From Falsirhodobacter algicola (GTDB lineage: Bacteria > Pseudomonadota > Alphaproteobacteria > Rhodobacterales > Rhodobacteraceae): DNA of 64,000 bases. The notes below the pieces were generated by a model. The model saw only the letters and a program-made list of their open reading frames with translations, did not search any database and was not told where the DNA came from. The position numbers and the translations under genes are program-made. The stretch covers positions 983,501 through 1,047,500 of the forward strand of contig NZ_CP047289.1 in assembly GCF_018279165.1 (NCBI RefSeq), given 5' to 3'. Positions 1-9,583 of this stretch are shown in pieces (the stretch's first letter is position 1; each line of letters opens with the position of its first letter).

Positions 1-1
1 C

Positions 2-931
2 GGCCTCTCCGTGTTCAAGAGCTATGTGGAGAATGCCTCCAACGGCGAGATCGCCGTGGACATCTTCATGGGCACGCAGCTCTGCGCCACGGGCGAAGAG
101 TGCTTGGCTGGTCTCGCCGATGGGTCGATCGACATCTACATGTCCACGTCGGGCGGTGTGGCGGGGATGTTCCCCTACCTTCAGGTGCTCGACCTGCCCT
201 ACCTGATGTCGGATGACCGGGTGGCCGAAGCCGTCCTGACCGGCGACTTCACCACCTATCTGCGCGACCGCACGCTGGAAGACAGCGGCGAGGCCGTGCG
301 CCTGATGACCATCGGCAACACCGGCGGCTGGCGCAGCTTCGCCAACACCGAACGGCGCATCACCACGCCCGCCGACATGAAGGGCCTGAAACTGCGCGCC
401 GTTCCCGCCGATCTGCCGCAAGAGCTGATCCGTCAGATGGGCGCGGCACCGACGCCGATCCCGTGGCCGGAACTCTTCACCTCGCTGCAGACGGGCGTGG
501 TCGAAGGTACGGCGAACGGCATCACCGACATCATGTCGATGAAGTTCCCGGATGCGGGCCTGCGCTACATGACGCTGGATCAGCACAGCTATGTCGCGGC
601 CTTCTGGTGGCTGTCGAACGCCCGCTTCCAAGAGATGACGGACGATCAGAAGAAGATCATCGTCGATGGCTTCTCGGCGCTGCAACAGGCGACCTTCGCC
701 AGCCCGAAACGCAAGGAAATCAAGGCTTACGCCGATTTCCGCGCGGCGGGTGGTGACATCTACGTCCCCTCGGCCGAAGAGAAGGCCGCCTTCGTCGAAG
801 CCGGCAAGCCGGTGCTCGACTGGTTCCGCGACAACGTCGATGGCGGCTCGGACGCGCTCGACACGTTCCAAAGCGCCATCGAGGCCGCTCAGACGAAAGT
901 CGACGAAGAGCGCGCCGCCGAAATGCGCTGA
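2..931 (+). CDS. TRAP transporter substrate-binding protein (DctP family), 5' truncated by window
   Basis: About 309 residues are visible. The reading frame is already open at the first base, so the signal peptide and start lie outside the window. The sequence has the TRAP solute-receptor pattern: MKGLKLRAVP followed by GAAPTPIPWPELFTSLQTG and a region VVEGTANG, which is the conserved core around the carboxylate-binding arginine of DctP/SiaP proteins. It should deliver an organic acid or similar ligand to a DctQM permease in the periplasm. The permease genes are not downstream, so they presumably lie upstream or elsewhere. A GC-rich hairpin directly follows the stop codon. Confidence 0.85.
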   Translation, partial: GLSVFKSYVENASNGEIAVDIFMGTQLCATGEECLAGLADGSIDIYMSTSGGVAGMFPYLQVLDLPYLMSDDRVAEAVLTGDFTTYLRDRTLEDSGEAVRLMTIGNTGGWRSFANTERRITTPADMKGLKLRAVPADLPQELIRQMGAAPTPIPWPELFTSLQTGVVEGTANGITDIMSMKFPDAGLRYMTLDQHSYVAAFWWLSNARFQEMTDDQKKIIVDGFSALQQATFASPKRKEIKAYADFRAAGGDIYVPSAEEKAAFVEAGKPVLDWFRDNVDGGSDALDTFQSAIEAAQTKVDEERAAEMR

Positions 932-939
932 CACCTTGG

Positions 940-970
940 CCCGCGGCGGTTTGCCCCGCCGCGGGTCTCT
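940..970 (+). terminator. Rho-independent-type terminator after the TRAP binding protein
   Basis: A perfect 10-bp stem (CCCGCGGCGG paired with CCGCCGCGGG) with a six-base loop lies 9 bases after the stop. It is followed by a short pyrimidine tail (TCTCTT). The stem is strong but the U tract is weak. Confidence 0.6.
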
Positions 971-1104
971 TGACGTTGGGGTATGGGGCCCCACCTGCCG
1001 GACATGAACGACATGCTTCGGACCGCGGCCACCGCACCATTCCCCACCGGCCCCGCGCCGCGACCGCCGGACGGTGCCCTTCCCGCATCCTTGATCGGTG
1101 GCGC

Positions 1105-2223
1105 ATGATCCGGACCCTCCTCCTTCTGACACTCGGCGCGCTTCCGGCCCTTGGGCAAACGCCCGATCTGCCGGCCATCAGCGTCGTGCCCGTAGAGATG
1201 CAGCGGATGACCGAACGGGTCATCGCGTCCGGCCTTGTTCAGCCGGTGAACCGGATCGACCTCTATCCCCTGATCGACGGCCAACCCGTCGAGGCACTTC
1301 TGGCCGATCTTGGCGACCGGGTGGAGGTGGGCGCGGTTCTGGCGCGCCTGTCCACCGACGCGCTGGAATTGCAGCGCAGCCGGATCGTGGCGCAGCGTGC
1401 CTCGGCCGTCGCCTCCGTCGCCCAAGCGCGGGCGGGCCTTGCCGAGGCGCAGGCTGCCGAGGCCGAGGCACAGGGCGCCGCAAGCCGCGCCCGCGAACTC
1501 GCCGCCCGCAATGCCGCATCGGCCGCCACACTGGAACAGGCCCTTGCGAACGCCGCCTCCGCCACCGCGCGGGTCGAAAGCGCGCGCCAATCCATCGCCG
1601 CCGCCGAGGCCGAGGTTCAGGTCGCCGAGGCGCAATTGGCCGACCTCGATCTGCAGGTGGCGCGGGCCGAGGTGCGCGCCCCGCAATCCGGCCTCGTCAT
1701 CGAACGGAACGCGGTGGTCGGTGCCGTCTCCTCGGCCGGGGCAGCACCTATGTTCGTGCTGGCCGAGGACGGCGCGCTGGAACTGCGGGCCGAGGTTGCC
1801 GAGCCCGATCTTCTGCGGCTTCGCCCCGGCCAGCCCGCCCGCCTGACCACCGCCACCGGCGACACGATCGACGGAGAGGTTCGTCTGATCGAGCCGCAGA
1901 TCGACGCCGACACCCGCCTTGGCCATGTCCGCATCGCCGCCGCCGCGCCGCTGCTGCGCCCCGGCATGTTCCTTCGGGCCGCGATCGTCACGGCGGACCG
2001 CACGGCGCCCTCGCTTCCGCTGACGGCGGTCGGCATGGGGCCGGACGGGGCCTATGCGATGCAATCTGATGACGGCACGGTGCGCCGCCGCCCCGTGACG
2101 ACCGGGATCCGCGACACGGACCGGGTGGAGATCACCTCCGGTCTTGCGCCCGGCGACAAGGTGGTGGCGCGGGCCGGGGCCTTCGTGCGCGACGGGGATC
2201 GCATCGCGCCGGTGGACCCTTGA
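1105..2223 (+). CDS. RND efflux periplasmic adaptor (HlyD/MFP family)
   Basis: 372 aa. The ATG at 1105 is chosen because it opens a clear signal peptide (MIRTLLLLTLGALPALG); upstream in-frame codons give only low-complexity sequence. The mature protein shows the adaptor architecture: a short biotinyl-lipoyl half (VEALLADLGDRVEVGAVLARL), a long Ala/Glu-rich coiled-coil hairpin at about residues 85-185, the second lipoyl half (VRAPQSGLVIERNAVVG), then beta-barrel and membrane-proximal domains. It should bridge the RND pump encoded 1 bp downstream to an outer-membrane factor. No TolC-like gene is in the window. The substrate cannot be predicted. Confidence 0.88.
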   Translation: MIRTLLLLTLGALPALGQTPDLPAISVVPVEMQRMTERVIASGLVQPVNRIDLYPLIDGQPVEALLADLGDRVEVGAVLARLSTDALELQRSRIVAQRASAVASVAQARAGLAEAQAAEAEAQGAASRARELAARNAASAATLEQALANAASATARVESARQSIAAAEAEVQVAEAQLADLDLQVARAEVRAPQSGLVIERNAVVGAVSSAGAAPMFVLAEDGALELRAEVAEPDLLRLRPGQPARLTTATGDTIDGEVRLIEPQIDADTRLGHVRIAAAAPLLRPGMFLRAAIVTADRTAPSLPLTAVGMGPDGAYAMQSDDGTVRRRPVTTGIRDTDRVEITSGLAPGDKVVARAGAFVRDGDRIAPVDP

Positions 2224-2224
2224 G

Positions 2225-5200
2225 ATGAACATCTCCGCATGGGCGATCCGCAGCCCGATCGCGCCGATCCTTGCGTTCATCATCCTCGTCGTGCTGGGGC
2301 TACAGAGTTTCTCCTCCCTCCCCGTCACGCGCTTTCCGAACATCGACGTGCCCATCGTGGCCGTCACCGTTGCGCAGGACGGCGCCGCCCCCGGCGAGAT
2401 GGAGCAGCAGATCACCCAAGAGGTGGAGGATGCCGTCGCGGGCATTCCGGGGATCGAGGATCTGATCTCCACCGTGACGGATGGCCAAAGCCGCACCGTC
2501 ATCCGGTTCGAGATGAATGTGCCGACCGATCGCGCGGTGCAGGACGTGAAGGACCGCATCGACCGCATCCGCACCAACCTGCCCGCCGATATCGAGACGC
2601 CCATCGTCAACCGCGTGGATGTGGAGGGGCAGGCGATCCTGACCTATGCCGTGTCGGACCCGGCGCTGACGCTGGCGGAACTGTCGCGCCTCGTGGATGA
2701 CACGATCCGCCGCGCCCTTCAGGGGCAAAGCGGCGTCGGTCAGGTGGATCGTTTCGGAGGTGCCGACCGCGAGGTGCAGGTGACGCTCGATCCCGTGCGG
2801 CTGGACGGTTTCGGGATCACGGCGGCCGAGGTCAGCGATCAGCTTGCCGCCTCCAACGCCGATCTGGGCGGCGGGCGGGCCGAGCTTGCGGGCGGCGAAC
2901 AGACGATCCGAGCCCTTGGCGATGCGGGCGATGTGGCGCAACTGGCGGCGACGATGATCGCCCTGCCGACGGGCGGCTTCGTGCGCCTTCGGGATCTGGG
3001 GCATGTGGAGGATACTCATGCCGAGCTGCGATCCTTCTCGAAGATCGACGGGCAACCCGTTGTGACCTTTTCGGTTTTCCGCGCGCAGGGGGCGTCCGAG
3101 GTCTCGGTGGACCGGACCGTGGAAACCACCTTGGCCCGGATCGAGGCGGAGCATCCGACCCTGCGGATCGTCAAGGTCGACGACATGGTTGACTACACCT
3201 ACAGCAATTACGAAACCGCGCTGCACACCCTGGTGGAGGGGGCGGTTCTGGCCGTCCTCGTGGTGCTGGCCTTTCTGCGCAACTGGCGCGCGACGGCGAT
3301 CGCGGCGGTCGCGCTGCCGCTCTCGGCGATCCCGACCTTCTGGGCGATGGATCTGCTTGGATTCTCGCTGAACCTCGTCAGCTTCCTTGCGATCACGCTT
3401 GCGACCGGCATCCTCGTCGATGATGCGATCGTGGAGGTGGAGAACATCGCCCGCCACATGCGCATGGGCAAGACGCCCTACCGCGCCGCGATCGACGCCG
3501 CGGACGAGATCGGCCTTGCCGTCATCGCGACCACGCTGACCATCGTCGCCGTCTTTGCCCCAGTGTCGTTCATGCCCGGCATTCCGGGGCAGTATTTCCG
3601 CCAGTTCGGGCTGACGGTGGCGATTGCGGTGCTGTTTTCGCTGCTGGTGGCGCGGCTGATCACGCCGATGATGGCCGCCTATCTGATGCGCCCCTCCGAC
3701 AGCCATGCCGAGGCGGAGCGGGATGGCCCGATCATGCGCGCCTATCTGCGGACGATCCACGTCACGCTGCGCTGGCGCTATTCGACGATGATCGGGGCGG
3801 TGGGCGTGCTGCTCGTCTCCGTGCATTTCATGCTGCAGATCCCCGGCAGCTTCATGCCGCCCGAGGATGTGGGCCGTATTCCCATCAGCGTGGAACTGCC
3901 CCCCGGCAGCGCCCTTGCCGATACCGAGGCCGCGACCGACCGTATCACGGACGACATCGCGGCGGTGGACGGGGTGCGCGCGGTCTTCGTCTTGGGCGGC
4001 TCTTCCCCGACGGGGGATCTGGCGGTGCGGCGCGCCTCCGTGACGGTGCTGCTCGATCCCTTGGCGGATGGGCTGATGGACCGGCTCTATCGGCTGGTGC
4101 CGGGACTGCCGCACCTCCTTCCCGTTCCGGACGGTCGCCTGCGTCCGCAGGCCGCGATCGAGACGGAGATCTTCGCCCGCATTGCCCGCATCCCCGACCT
4201 GCGCGCCTTCAAGCTGAACGACCGTGGGGAACGGGATGTGTCCTTCTCGGTTCTCGCCGAGGATCAGGATTCGCTGAACGAGGCCGTGGCCCGGCTGGAG
4301 GCCGCACTGCGGGCGGAACCGGCGCTGGCCGATGTCGCCTCCGAAGGGGCGCTGCCCCGGCCCGAAGTGCATATCCGCCCCCGACCCGACGAAGCCGCCC
4401 GCCTTGGCGTGACCGCGAGCGCGATCGCCCAAACGGTCCGCGTGGCCACCTTGGGCGATTTCGACGCGCGCCTTGCGGAAATCTCCTTGGATGACCGGCA
4501 GGTGCCGATCCGCCTGCGCCTGCCCGATGCGGTGCGCGGCGATCTGGCCGCGCTGGCGGCGCTGCGGGTGCCGGCCCGGTCCGGCAGCGTACCGCTGAAT
4601 ACGGTGGCCGACATCGCCGTCGGCCAAGGCCCCGCCGAAGTGGACCGCTTCGACCGCCAGCGCCGCGCCGTGATCGGCGCGAACCTGCCCGAAGGGGTCG
4701 CCCTCGGCACCGCAACCGAGCGGTTCCGCGCCGTCGCCCAAGCCGTGGACCTGCCGCCCGGCGTCCGCCTTCTGGAGGCGGGCGATGCCGAGGTGCAGGC
4801 CGATCTGCAACAAAGCTTCGTCAATGCCATGATCATGGGCCTGATGCTGGTGCTTGCGGTGCTGATCCTGCTGTTCCGCTCGGTCGTGCAGCCCTTGACG
4901 ATCCTGCTGTCCCTGCCGCTGGCGGTGGGGGGCGTGGCGGCGGCGTTGATCCTGACGGGGTCGGCCCTGTCGATGCCCGTGCTGATCGGCATTCTGATGT
5001 TGATGGGGATCGTGACGAAGAACGCGATCCTGCTGATCGATTTCGCTATCGAGATGAAGGCCGCGGGCATGGACCGCCTGAAGGCCGTGATGGAGGCGGG
5101 CCACAAACGCGCCCGCCCCATCGTGATGACCTCCATCGCGATGTCGGCGGGAATGCTACCCTCGGCACTTGGCGTGGGGGCCGGCGGCTCCTTCCGCTCG

Positions 5201-5410
5201 CCCATGGCGGTTGCGGTGATCGGCGGGATCATCATGTCCACCGTGCTGAGCCTCGTGGTCGTGCCGTCGTTCTTCCTGATCATGGACGATCTGTCGCGGC
5301 TTCTGACCCGCATCTTCGCCCCCATCATCGGCCCGCGCGAGGAAGAGCCCGAGGATGACCTCAGGGCAAGGATGACGGCGCTGGAGGGGCGCCTTCCGCC
5401 GGAAGACTAG
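2225..5410 (+). CDS. RND efflux transporter permease (AcrB/HAE1-like)
   Basis: 1061 aa, normal length for an inner-membrane RND pump. The ATG at 2225 is one base after the adaptor stop, so the two are translationally coupled. The protein starts with a membrane helix (MNISAWAIRSPIAPILAF) and has the duplicated 12-helix plan with two large periplasmic loops. The proton-relay motif GILVDDAIVEVENI lies in the fourth helix region with both aspartates intact. A second-half motif NAILLIDFAIEMKAAGMDR is also present. It should export hydrophobic or amphiphilic compounds using the proton gradient. Its last 50 bases overlap the convergent DUF1499 gene. Confidence 0.92.
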   Translation: MNISAWAIRSPIAPILAFIILVVLGLQSFSSLPVTRFPNIDVPIVAVTVAQDGAAPGEMEQQITQEVEDAVAGIPGIEDLISTVTDGQSRTVIRFEMNVPTDRAVQDVKDRIDRIRTNLPADIETPIVNRVDVEGQAILTYAVSDPALTLAELSRLVDDTIRRALQGQSGVGQVDRFGGADREVQVTLDPVRLDGFGITAAEVSDQLAASNADLGGGRAELAGGEQTIRALGDAGDVAQLAATMIALPTGGFVRLRDLGHVEDTHAELRSFSKIDGQPVVTFSVFRAQGASEVSVDRTVETTLARIEAEHPTLRIVKVDDMVDYTYSNYETALHTLVEGAVLAVLVVLAFLRNWRATAIAAVALPLSAIPTFWAMDLLGFSLNLVSFLAITLATGILVDDAIVEVENIARHMRMGKTPYRAAIDAADEIGLAVIATTLTIVAVFAPVSFMPGIPGQYFRQFGLTVAIAVLFSLLVARLITPMMAAYLMRPSDSHAEAERDGPIMRAYLRTIHVTLRWRYSTMIGAVGVLLVSVHFMLQIPGSFMPPEDVGRIPISVELPPGSALADTEAATDRITDDIAAVDGVRAVFVLGGSSPTGDLAVRRASVTVLLDPLADGLMDRLYRLVPGLPHLLPVPDGRLRPQAAIETEIFARIARIPDLRAFKLNDRGERDVSFSVLAEDQDSLNEAVARLEAALRAEPALADVASEGALPRPEVHIRPRPDEAARLGVTASAIAQTVRVATLGDFDARLAEISLDDRQVPIRLRLPDAVRGDLAALAALRVPARSGSVPLNTVADIAVGQGPAEVDRFDRQRRAVIGANLPEGVALGTATERFRAVAQAVDLPPGVRLLEAGDAEVQADLQQSFVNAMIMGLMLVLAVLILLFRSVVQPLTILLSLPLAVGGVAAALILTGSALSMPVLIGILMLMGIVTKNAILLIDFAIEMKAAGMDRLKAVMEAGHKRARPIVMTSIAMSAGMLPSALGVGAGGSFRSPMAVAVIGGIIMSTVLSLVVVPSFFLIMDDLSRLLTRIFAPIIGPREEEPEDDLRARMTALEGRLPPED

Positions 5411-5840
5411 ATTGAAGGGTGGCGATCCACCCCTCTGCCCGCGCCCGTTCAGCCGCCGGAAGCGACGGCAGGAAGCGCGCCCGTACGAAGACCGTCATCC
5501 GGGTGCCGCCTTCCGCCGGGCGCAGGCGGACCGAGGTGAAGGTCGGCAGGCCCAGCAGCGCCGAACGGGTGATCCATGTGCGATGGAACCCTTCGCCCGC
5601 GAAGGGCGCGGTGCGCGGGGTGTGGCGGGCGACCGCCTCCAGCCGCGCGGCCACCTGATCGGGCGGGACCGGCAGGAACACCCCCTCCCCGCGCAGCAGC
5701 ATGTGGTTCGGGCGCGCGGGCCTGCGGACGGTGTCGGGGTCCACATGCCATTCGTGGGAATCCGACGGCGCATAACGCAGAAAGGCCCAGAGCACGGCCA
5801 CCGCCACGGCAAGCAGGGTCAGAACGTCCGCGAAACTCAT
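5361..5840 (-). CDS. DUF1499 family protein
   Basis: 159 aa with one N-terminal membrane anchor (MSFADVLTLLAVAVAVLWAFL). A DUF1499-type body follows, with HTPRTAPF, RSALLGLPTFTSVRL and a basic C-terminal stretch. The start at 5840 has a good ribosome-binding site (GGAG about 7 bases upstream). The function of this family is unknown; members are common in Rhodobacterales. It converges on the RND pump gene and overlaps its 3' end by 50 bp. Confidence 0.72.
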   Translation of the reverse strand: MSFADVLTLLAVAVAVLWAFLRYAPSDSHEWHVDPDTVRRPARPNHMLLRGEGVFLPVPPDQVAARLEAVARHTPRTAPFAGEGFHRTWITRSALLGLPTFTSVRLRPAEGGTRMTVFVRARFLPSLPAAERARAEGWIATLQSSLPAEGAPPAPSSLP

Positions 5841-5901
5841 CTGCGATCTCCATCGACGTGAAAGGCGGATATAGGTGTCCCGCCCCTATCGCCAAAGGCC
5901 G

Positions 5902-8595
5902 TCAGGCGACCTGCGCCATCGAGGCATCGAGGATTCCCGGCCGACCGAGCAGATAGCCCTGCGCCTCGTCGCACCCTTCGGCCCGCAGCAGATCCAGTTG
6001 CGCCAGCGTTTCGACCCCTTCGGCCAGCACCGGCACCTCCAGACTACGGCCAAGGGCAAGGATCGCGCGGATGATCGCCTTGCACTGCGCGTCCGTCTCC
6101 ACCTCGCGGACGAAGCTGCGATCCAGCTTGATCTTGTCGAAGGGGAAGGACCGCAGCGTATCGAGCGAGGAATAGCCCGTCCCGAAATCGTCGATCGCGA
6201 TCGACACGCCAAGCGCCTTGATCTGCGTCAGCATCTGCAAGGCCCGCGCCTTGTCGGAGATGATCGTCGTTTCGGTCACCTCCAACTCCAACCGACTAGG
6301 ATCGAGGCCCGTCTCCTCGAGGATGTCACGCAGTTGCGCCACGAAGCGCGAGTTCACCAGCTGCACCGGCGACAGGTTCACCGCGATGCGATGTCCGTTG
6401 CACCACCGCGCCGCCTGTGCACAGGCGCGGCGCAGCACCCATTCGCCGATGCCGATGATGGCGCCGCATTCCTCGGCCACCGGAATGAAATCGGCCGGAG
6501 AGATGGGGCCGCGTTCGGGATGGGTCCAGCGCAGCAGCACCTCGTAGCCGGTCGTCTGCCCGGTGCTGACCGATTTCTGGATCTGGTGATGCAGGTACAT
6601 CTCATCCCGCTCCACCGCGTGCCACAGATCGCGGGCCATGTTGCGCCGGTCGCGCGAGGCTTCGTCCATCTGGGATTCGTAGAAGCACACCTTCTCCGAC
6701 AGGCTGGCCTTGGCGCGGTACATCGCCATATCGGCATTGTTGATCAGCTTGTCGAAATCCATGCCGTCGAAGGGCGCAACGGCGATGCCGATGCTGGCCC
6801 CGACCGAAAGCTCGTGCTGCTCGATCGTCAGGCTTTGGCAGATCGCCTCCATCAGACGGTCGGTGAAAGCCGTCAGATCCGCCATGTCGGTGAACTGCTT
6901 GTAGGCCGCGAATTCGTCGCCGCCGAACCGGGCGACGAACTCCCCCTCCCCCAGAAGGGCGTTCATGCGGTTCGCCACGGTCATCAGCACCTCATCGCCG
7001 ATGGCATGGCCCATGTGATCGTTGATCTCCTTGAAACGGTCGAGGTCGATGCCGACTACGGCTAGGCGCGCGCTCGTATCCTCCTCCAGCGCGTCGAGCG
7101 TCCATTCGATATGCTCGGCAAAGCTGGTGCGGTTCGGTAGGCCGGTCAGCGCGTCATGCCGGGCCATGTGGATGATCTGCCGGGCGGTGCGCGTCCGTTC
7201 GGACACATCCTCGAACGTGCTGACCCAACCGCCCGCCGGCACGGGGCGGTGCACGATCTGCACGCTGCGCCCATCATGCAGTTCGGCCAGAAGCTCGGCG
7301 TTCTGACGCTTGCGCCAATGGCGCGGCGCCTCCCCATCGACGGAGGCGACGCTTTGCATCAGCGCCCCTTCCAGCACGGGAAGATCCAGCTGCGCCGCCG
7401 GGGACAGGCCGAACATCTCGCACAGGCGGGCATTGTGCAGGACCAGCGTTCCATCGGCATCGAACAGGACGATCCCTTGGCTCATATTCTCCAGCGCCAG
7501 GTGCAGATCGCGGCGGATGCGGGCGATCAGTTCGGCATCCGCGCGGCGGGCCTTCTCGATCCGGACTTGGCTGCGCAGATCGCGCAGGGCGATCGCCTGC
7601 GCCACCCCCACCTCCAACGCGACGAGGCGCATCGTGGCCTCGACCGGGATCATCTCACCGCCGCGGCTGCGGCATGCGACATGCTGCGGGTCCTGAAGGT
7701 TTCCCGCCAGCTTCTGGATGTCATCCGCCGTCATCGCGGTGGTCAGTTCCATCCCCGCCTCCATCCCGGTCAGCGCGCGGAAGGCGGCGTTCGTGTTGAT
7801 GATCCGCCCCTCCAGCACGATCAGAAGGCCCTCTTGGGTGACATCGGCCAGCTCGCGCAGGCGGCGCTCCTCCACCTCGGCGCGGCGGCGGTCGCGTTCG
7901 TCGAGGAACAGCACGAGGATCGGGATCAGCAAGATGATCAGCGCCGCGATCCCGATGGCAAGGCCCAGTTCCGCCGGTGACAGCGTTCCCGCCACCCCCA
8001 CCGAAAAGCAGGCCGACATGTCCATCGCCCGTATCCCGGTGAAATGCAGCGCGACGATCGACAGCGCCATGACCGCCCCGCCCCCAGCAAGGGCCACCGA
8101 CCCGTCGCGACTGGCGGCGATGCGGAAGGCCAGCGCGCTGAGCGCCATACCCGCCAGAACGGAGGCAAGGACGAGCGCCTCGTCCCAGCCGATCAGCCCG
8201 CCATGCAGCATGGCCGTCACGCCGGTGTAATGCATCGTCGCCGTGACGCAGCCGAGGAACGCCCCCGACAGCAGCGGGCGGCATTTGGCGTAATGCACCG
8301 CGATCGACGTGCCGGCGCAGGCGATCACCAGCGACAGCAGCGTCTGCCCCGGATCATAGCGCACGGCAAAGCCCGGCATGAAGGACAGCATGGCGATGAA
8401 ATGCGTCGCCCAGACGCCGAGGCCCACGCTGATGCCCGCCAGCAGCGTCCATTTGCGCCGCGCCCTGCCCCCCGCACGGGCCGAGCGGCGGATGAGCGAC
8501 ACCCCCACCAACGAGGATAGGACGCAGACGATCACCGCGATCGCCACAGTCCGAAGATCATGCTGCGGAACAAGATACCAAGAAGCGAATGACAT
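5902..8595 (-). CDS. MHYT-PAS-GGDEF-EAL cyclic-di-GMP signalling protein
   Basis: 897 aa. The start at 8595 is preferred because AAGGTGGG lies about 7 bases upstream. Residues 1-230 form an MHYT sensor of seven helices with the motif copies ATHFIAML, TMHYTGVTAM and LHFTGIRAM, a family proposed to bind copper and sense diatomic gases. Two PAS-like regions follow (about 245-340 and 366-470). The GGDEF domain spans about 475-640, with an intact GGDEF at 558-562. The EAL domain spans about 655-897, with the first motif as EVLLRW, plus DDFGTGYSSL and LAEGVET. No RxxD inhibitory site precedes GGDEF, so product inhibition may be absent. Both enzymatic activities look possible; which dominates is unknown. 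Confidence 0.9.
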   Translation of the reverse strand: MSFASWYLVPQHDLRTVAIAVIVCVLSSLVGVSLIRRSARAGGRARRKWTLLAGISVGLGVWATHFIAMLSFMPGFAVRYDPGQTLLSLVIACAGTSIAVHYAKCRPLLSGAFLGCVTATMHYTGVTAMLHGGLIGWDEALVLASVLAGMALSALAFRIAASRDGSVALAGGGAVMALSIVALHFTGIRAMDMSACFSVGVAGTLSPAELGLAIGIAALIILLIPILVLFLDERDRRRAEVEERRLRELADVTQEGLLIVLEGRIINTNAAFRALTGMEAGMELTTAMTADDIQKLAGNLQDPQHVACRSRGGEMIPVEATMRLVALEVGVAQAIALRDLRSQVRIEKARRADAELIARIRRDLHLALENMSQGIVLFDADGTLVLHNARLCEMFGLSPAAQLDLPVLEGALMQSVASVDGEAPRHWRKRQNAELLAELHDGRSVQIVHRPVPAGGWVSTFEDVSERTRTARQIIHMARHDALTGLPNRTSFAEHIEWTLDALEEDTSARLAVVGIDLDRFKEINDHMGHAIGDEVLMTVANRMNALLGEGEFVARFGGDEFAAYKQFTDMADLTAFTDRLMEAICQSLTIEQHELSVGASIGIAVAPFDGMDFDKLINNADMAMYRAKASLSEKVCFYESQMDEASRDRRNMARDLWHAVERDEMYLHHQIQKSVSTGQTTGYEVLLRWTHPERGPISPADFIPVAEECGAIIGIGEWVLRRACAQAARWCNGHRIAVNLSPVQLVNSRFVAQLRDILEETGLDPSRLELEVTETTIISDKARALQMLTQIKALGVSIAIDDFGTGYSSLDTLRSFPFDKIKLDRSFVREVETDAQCKAIIRAILALGRSLEVPVLAEGVETLAQLDLLRAEGCDEAQGYLLGRPGILDASMAQVA

Positions 8596-8702
8596 GATAA
8601 ACCCACCTTGCGTCCGGGCGAAGGTGCCCACAAAAGGTGAACGGCATCTTTAGGCATCGCCCGGTCAGCCCGCCGATGTCCTTACAAGTTTAGGAGCTTT
8701 GC

Positions 8703-9020
8703 ATGATCGTCATCTATGGGATCAAGACCTGCGACACCTGCCGCAAGGCCGTGAAGGCGCTGGACGGGGCAGAGCTGCGCGACATCCGCGTCGATCCGCT
8801 TTCGCCGCAGGAACGCGCGGAGTTCATCGGGACATTCGGCGCCGCGCTGATCAATCGCAGTTCGGCCACATGGCGCGCCTTGTCCGAAGAGGACCGCGCC
8901 CTGCCCGAGGCGGAGCTACTGGAACGGCACCCCACGGTGATGAAGCGGCCCGTGATCCGCAGCGGCGATGCGCTGCATCTCGGCTGGTCGAAAGATGTGC
9001 AGGCGGCGCTGCTGCCCTAA
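8703..9020 (+). CDS. ArsC/Spx-family reductase-like protein
   Basis: 105 aa, typical of the YffB/ArsC-like thioredoxin-fold family. The N-terminal MIVIYGIKTCDTCRKAVKAL carries a CxxC motif after the first strand, and the C-terminal part has KRPVIRSGDALHLGW, which matches the family's cis-Pro region. An AGGAG sits about 7 bases before the ATG. Such proteins are often named arsenate reductase. Without neighbouring ars genes, a general glutathione-dependent thiol reductase role is more likely. It converges on purN with a 4-base overlap. Confidence 0.82.
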   Translation: MIVIYGIKTCDTCRKAVKALDGAELRDIRVDPLSPQERAEFIGTFGAALINRSSATWRALSEEDRALPEAELLERHPTVMKRPVIRSGDALHLGWSKDVQAALLP

Positions 9021-9583
9021 CCGCCGGCAAAGCGGCGCAGGCAGGCGGGGTAGAGCCGATGCTCCTCCGCCAGCACGCGCGCGGCGAGGGTGTCCGCCGT
9101 GTCGCCCGGAAGGACCGGCACCCGCGCCTGCCCAAGGATCGGGCCGTCATCCAGCACCGCCGTCACCTCGTGCACGGTGCAGCCGGCCTCGGCATCGCCG
9201 GCCTCCAGCGCGCGCTGATGGGTGTGAAGGCCCGGATATTTCGGCAAGAGCGAGGGATGGATGTTCAGCATCCGCCCCTCGAACCGCTGCACGAAGGCCG
9301 GGGTCAGCACGCGCATGAACCCGGCAAGGCACAGGATGTCCGGTTCGGCCCGCAGGATCGGCTCCAGCAGGGCCGCCTCGAAGGCCGCGCGATCGCCGCG
9401 GAAGGGCCGGTGATCGACGGCGGCCGTGGCGATCCCCATCTCCGCCGCCTTCTCCAGCCCGCTGGCTTGCGGGTCGTTGGAGGCGACGAGCACCGGGCGC
9501 GCCGGGTGATCCCCCGTCATGCTGCGCGCAAGCGCCAGCATGTTGGACCCGCCGCCCGAGATGAGGATCGCGACGCGTTTCAC
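9017..9583 (-). CDS. purN: Phosphoribosylglycinamide formyltransferase (GAR transformylase 1)
   Basis: 188 aa, full family length. It transfers a formyl group from 10-formyltetrahydrofolate to GAR in purine synthesis. Visible motifs are [11 protein letters not shown] at the phosphate-binding N terminus, LAGFMRVL, and [16 protein letters not shown] with the catalytic Asn and His. [13 protein letters not shown] holds the catalytic Asp. The start is a GTG whose first four bases (GTGA) overlap the purM stop, so it is translated by coupling from purM. Confidence 0.95.
   Translation of the reverse strand: MKRVAILISGGGSNMLALARSMTGDHPARPVLVASNDPQASGLEKAAEMGIATAAVDHRPFRGDRAAFEAALLEPILRAEPDILCLAGFMRVLTPAFVQRFEGRMLNIHPSLLPKYPGLHTHQRALEAGDAEAGCTVHEVTAVLDDGPILGQARVPVLPGDTADTLAARVLAEEHRLYPACLRRFAGG

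Noticed and set aside
2300..5104. Long antisense frame opposite the RND pump
   Set aside because: It is a shadow of a clear pump gene, with no domain or start signal.
8703..9020. Arsenic-resistance locus
   Set aside because: Only an ArsC-like gene is present, with no arsR, arsB or acr3 nearby.
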